Assembly: GCF_003602235.1 (NCBI RefSeq)
Contig: NZ_QZVS01000069.1
Location: 1 to 36,751 of the forward strand
Origin: Cryobacterium melibiosiphilum
Lineage (GTDB): Bacteria > Actinomycetota > Actinomycetes > Actinomycetales > Microbacteriaceae
Direction: 5' to 3'
DNA: 36,751 nt
The position numbers and the translations under genes were made by a program. Positions 34,031-36,751 of this stretch are shown here, piece by piece. A model generated the notes under the pieces. It had not been told where the DNA came from and did no database searches. It saw nothing but the letters and a program-made list of their open reading frames with translations. Position 1 is the stretch's first letter. Each line of letters starts with the position of its first letter.

Positions 34031-34429
34031 ATGACCTCCCGCAGGCTCGCCCCCGGCCAACGCTCGCAGATCTGCATCGGCGGGCCCGGCCCATCCGCCT
34101 CCGTCGTGGTCTTCGAGACCGCCGACCTGCTCGTTGAAGCGCCCAACTGGTCGCTCGACGGCCGCACCCTCTACCTCAACGGCGCCGGATGCCTCTGGTC
34201 CCTCGACCTTGCCACGCCCGACCGCGGGCTGCACGCCATCGACCGCGTCGGCCTGCTCGAGACCAACAACGACCACGTGCTCGACCCCGACGGCGAGCAC
34301 GTCTACCTCAGCGCCAACGACGGCCACATCTACCGCGCTCTGCTGTCCGGCGGCCCGGGCACCCTGAACGTCAACAGCTGGGCCCCCGACAGCTCCCGGT
34401 TCGCGTTTGTCGCGTATCCGCTTGACTGA
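34031..34429 (+). pseudogene. TolB-like beta-propeller protein with internal deletion
   Basis: Open frame of 132 codons. The N-terminal ~105 residues match TolB-like PD40 beta-propeller proteins well: RRLAPGQRSQICIGG, LLVEAPNWSLDGRTLYLNG, NNDHVLDPDGEHVYLSANDG, HIYRALLSGG. Intact relatives run to about 270-300 residues. Here the blade sequence stops after SGGPGT and jumps to VNSWAPDSSRFAFVAYP, which resembles a segment near the C-terminus of full-length proteins, then ends. This points to an in-frame internal deletion of roughly 100 or more residues plus loss of the tail. A short functional derivative cannot be excluded. The estimate of missing length is from family knowledge, not alignment. 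Confidence 0.65.
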
Positions 34430-34537
34430 GCACGCCGTTGCGCCGCGTAACCGGCTGACGGTCACTATCTGACTCGGGATTCAGGCCTCAGGGGCGCGGC
34501 TCAGGGCCGATGGCGGGGTTTCTGCCCGGCCGCCCCG

Positions 34538-34631
34538 GCATAACTCCTGCTCGCTGCTCAGCCTGTTCCCGCGAGCCCAGTGTTTCACTGGGCCGGGAAC
34601 TGTCCCGCACTGCTGCCAGCAGGAGTTATGC
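34538..34631. repeat. Palindromic element family A, copy 2
   Basis: Perfect 13-bp arms GCATAACTCCTGC (34538-34550) and GCAGGAGTTATGC (34619-34631). The interior has its own strong hairpin, GCCCAGTG-TTT-CACTGGGC flanked by GTTCC/GGAAC. It lies 51 bp upstream of the small membrane protein gene at 34683. Confidence 0.87.
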
Positions 34632-34682
34632 GGCCAACGGCGCTGAGCCCGCGTCCGCGTAGTCTGAATGCGGGGGTCACCA

Positions 34683-35033
34683 ATGCCATACTTCTTCATC
34701 GTGCTCGGCTTGCTGAGCATCGCCACCAACGTTCTCACCTACCGCGGCGTGTTGCGCCCGACCTCGCTCAACGGCCTGCGCCGCAAGAAACCACACGAGA
34801 CGGATGCCGCCTGGACCGCCGGCCTGCGCGCCACCCTCCCCTACGGCCTCGCCCTCGCGGCCTGCCTCATCGGAGTAGGGTGCCTGCTCTTCGTCGTTCC
34901 CGAGCATCTCGCCACCGCGGTGCCGCTCGGCGGCGCCGTGCTGATGGTGATCGCGGCGCTCCTCGCCGTGCGCGCCCTCGACCGCGCAGTCCAGCGCGCG
35001 ATGGTCGCCGCTACCGACGCGCCGGCGGCATAA
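34683..35033 (+). CDS. Small membrane protein, SdpI-like
   Basis: Protein of 116 residues with three hydrophobic segments: 1-18 (MPYFFIVLGLLSIATNVLTY), about 53-72 (LPYGLALAACLIGVGCLLFV) and 80-98 (AVPLGGAVLMVIAALLAVRA). The middle loop NGLRRKKPHETDAAWTAGLR recalls the IRTP-T-SxxAWRxxHR region of SdpI/YhfL-family proteins, which in Bacillus give immunity to a toxin; this is a weak resemblance only. The ATG at 34683 follows GGGGG by 7 bp, preferred over an in-frame ATG at 34668. Its TAA stop lies within the left arm of palindrome family A copy 3, and copy 2 lies just upstream, so the gene is bracketed by the same repeat. Confidence 0.72.
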   Translation: MPYFFIVLGLLSIATNVLTYRGVLRPTSLNGLRRKKPHETDAAWTAGLRATLPYGLALAACLIGVGCLLFVVPEHLATAVPLGGAVLMVIAALLAVRALDRAVQRAMVAATDAPAA

Positions 35034-35120
35034 CTCCTGCTCGCCTTAAACGAGGCCGCACACCTGCCCGTGATTCCGGGTCACACAGCCTGCGATCAGT
35101 ACGATCTGCAGGAGTTATGC
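35028..35120. repeat. Palindromic element family A, copy 3, supplying a stop codon
   Basis: Arms GCATAACTCCTGC (35028-35040) and GCAGGAGTTATGC (35108-35120). The TAA in the left arm (35031-35033) is the stop of the small membrane protein. The right inner sequence ACGATCTGCAGG is shared with copy 1. Confidence 0.87.
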
Positions 35121-35210
35121 GGGCTGGCCGCGACGGGGCGCGCCTGCGCTGTCGGGTTGCGATGGATTCCCGCACGGGACACGGCTCTGGTCGTCCCCGT
35201 CACCCCCTAG

Positions 35211-36388
35211 GTGTCCCCGGCGGCACCCCGCGGGAGGCGATCCTGCCGGCGCCGGGCCTGCTCGGGCGCGGGGTCTCGAGGCCGAACTCGCCGACAGCCG
35301 GCGCGCGTTCGTCATCAGCACCGACGCCGAGTACAGCGACCGGCATGCCTCCGCCCTTGCGGCGGAGGCATTCCGACTGGACGATCCTGGCCCTCGACAG
35401 CCACACCCGCGGCCTCAGCGCGAGCCCGGTCATGGCCCGGCTGTTTCCGTTCGGGCTCACCCTTGAGCCGCATGCGGGAGGCGCGCTCAGCTCCTGGGAA
35501 CGCGCGGCCCGCATCGTGCACCTGAACTACCGGTGGAACGAGCGCGTCGGAGACACTTTTCGGCTCGCCGACTGGCCCGCGCTGCCGCTGTTTCTCAAGC
35601 AGTCCAACCTGCGCTCGATCACGACGGCGCTCGCGTCGGCGCGGGCGATCGGGCGCAGCTGGGAGCCGGCGACCGGGCTGGGCACGAGCGCGCCGAGCGA
35701 CGCGGAGCTGACCGCCGCGGAGCTCGACGAGATGGCCGAGCTGGAACACGCCTCCTGGTGCCAGCACCTGCGCGACGCGGGGTGGACCCAGCGTGACGTG
35801 CGTGATGACGGCCGGCGGCGGCATCCGCTTCTCGTGGATTGGGCGGCGTTCGGCGATGACGGCCGGGCCAGGACGCGGCAGACCGTGGCCACGTCGATGG
35901 CCTTGCTCGAGGCGCTCGGGTACCGGTCCCGGTCGCTGTGGCGCGGTTTCGCCCGCAGCGGCGAGGTCACTGCGAGCCCAGCCGACCAGGCGTGGGACTG
36001 GACCTCGGCCGCCGGCGACACCCTGCACGCCAGCGCCGGCGACTGGCTCGTCGATGACGGCGCCGGCGCCCCCTGGTCGGTCAAGCCCGAGATCTTCGCT
36101 GCCACCTACGCCGCGGCCGGGCCGGGCCGCTGGCGGCGCACCGGCCAGGTGCAGGCCCGACCGGCAACCCCGGCCGAAACGGTTGAAACCCGGGAAGGCG
36201 TCGTCACCGCCCCGGCCGACAGCTGGGTCGTGCGCGGGCCCGCCGGCGACCGCTGGGTCACGCCCGCCGCCCACTTCGCGGCGAACTATACCCCCTCGGT
36301 TCCGGTCGCGACTAGGCGAGCCGAACTCAAGACTCCAGGTCGGCTCGCGAGGTTTCGACCAGCGAGGTGGTCCCCATCCGCTGGTTGA
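35211..36388 (+). pseudogene. RyR-domain protein, frameshifted and fused to repeat DNA
   Basis: From about 35390 one frame encodes a good RyR-domain region: SSWERAARIVHLNYRW, LRSITTALASARAIGR, ELDEMAELEHASWCQHLRDAGW. Two C-terminal modules follow that resemble each other (AGDWLVDDGAGAPWSVKPEIFA and ADSWVVRGPAGDRWVTPAAHF, given in part). Upstream the plausible protein switches frame: AELADSRRAFVISTDAEYSD (from 35281) is one frame earlier, and LLGRGV before it is in a third context. At least two frameshifts and no credible start are seen. At the 3' end the frame leaves the domain at about 36310 and continues through the GCTGGTYGAG repeat (AELKTPGRLARFRPARW) to a stop at 36388. In relatives RyR follows a TrkA-N-type NAD domain, which seems to be the degraded part. 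Confidence 0.65.
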
Positions 36389-36723
36389 GCCGCGACGAAG
36401 GAGCGGTCGAAACCAGGCAGGCCGAACTCAAGACTTTAGGTCGGCCTGCGAGGTTTCGACCAGCGCGCTGCGCGCGCAGGCTCAACCAGCGATCCGCTGG
36501 TCGAGGAGCCGGCACGCCCTTCGCCGGCGTCTCGAGACCCGGCGAGCCGACCTCAAGACTGCAGGTCGGCTCGCGAGGTTTCGACCAGCGCGCTGGTCCC
36601 CATCCGCTGGTTGAGCCGCGACGAAGGAGCGGTCGAAACCAGGCACGCCGAACTCAAGACTTTAGGTCGGCTCGCGAGGTTTCGACCAGCGCGCTGTGCG
36701 CGCAGGCTCAACCAGCGAGATTG
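36306..36723. repeat. GCTGGTYGAG repeat cluster 3
   Basis: Largest cluster. It alternates GCCGAACTCAAGACT..AGGTCGGC hairpins, GAGGTTTCGACCAGCG, CATCCGCTGGTTGAGCCGCG, AGCGGTCGAAACCAGGC and GCGCAGGCTCAACCAGCG. The stretch from about 36366 recurs near 36605 (CCCCATCCGCTGGTTGAGCC followed by GCGACGAAGGAGCGGTCGAA). The tail reaches the window edge. No transposase or coding capacity. Confidence 0.82.
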
Positions 36724-36751
36724 CGCCCGAGGCAGCCCGAACGCGCAGGCG

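Noticed and set aside
34580..35210. Long open frame leading into the RyR region
   Set aside because: It passes through a palindrome and the small membrane protein gene in another frame, with Arg-rich shadow sequence.

Overview
The window is high-G+C actinobacterial DNA, most likely from the family Microbacteriaceae (Cryobacterium/Leifsonia/Microbacterium type). The signs are strong G/C third positions, lipoboxes and LAXTG/LPXTG-like sorting signals, cutinase and DUF2382/PRC proteins, and very frequent GGATGC/GCATCC hexamers. I see no rRNA, tRNA, CRISPR, transposase or phage gene.

Layout. 0-4.2 kb: an aldo/keto reductase diverging from a complete CUT2 sugar ABC importer (lipoprotein, permease, single-domain ATPase). 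4.2-5.4 kb: a small HAD-fold protein and an LAXTG-anchored surface protein, each next to a long palindrome. 5.5-12.2 kb: a ROK repressor diverging from a FrcBCA-like importer that continues into two tandem TIM-barrel ketose 3-epimerase-like enzymes and a FrcK-like kinase; together they read as an import, epimerise and phosphorylate pathway for a ketose. 12.3-13.6 kb and 20.5-22.1 kb: two paralogous orphan histidine kinases. The second lacks the phospho-acceptor histidine, and both have the same palindromic element about 17 bp beyond their stop codons. 13.7-20.4 kb: a GntR/HutC regulator, a HAD hydrolase, and a tightly overlapping operon of lipoprotein, two permeases, ATPase and a cytoplasmic alkaline-phosphatase-superfamily hydrolase, with a GT-N-TA-N-AC operator in the divergent gap. 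This fits uptake and intracellular cleavage of a phosphonate or phosphoester.

22.4-31.5 kb: envelope functions. These are a cutinase fused to Ig-like modules and a sorting signal, small membrane proteins, a PRC-barrel/DUF2382 stress-type protein, and a 1267-residue BspA-type leucine-rich-repeat protein with nine putative-Ig repeats and an LSDTG sorting signal. 31.5-36.75 kb: a repeat-rich, partly decayed region with a sugar-porter MFS transporter behind a promoter/operator and two tiny ORFs, a TolB-like fragment, an SdpI-like small membrane protein bracketed by palindromes, and a frameshifted RyR-domain pseudogene that runs into a repeat cluster.

The most unusual feature is the density of non-coding palindromic elements. 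At least four unrelated families occur (GCATAACTCCTGC arms, three copies; TGACAGCTGTGAG arms, four copies; two single long palindromes), plus a clustered GCTGGTYGAG/CTCAACCAGC repeat family. Many sit exactly at gene ends, and some supply the stop codon.
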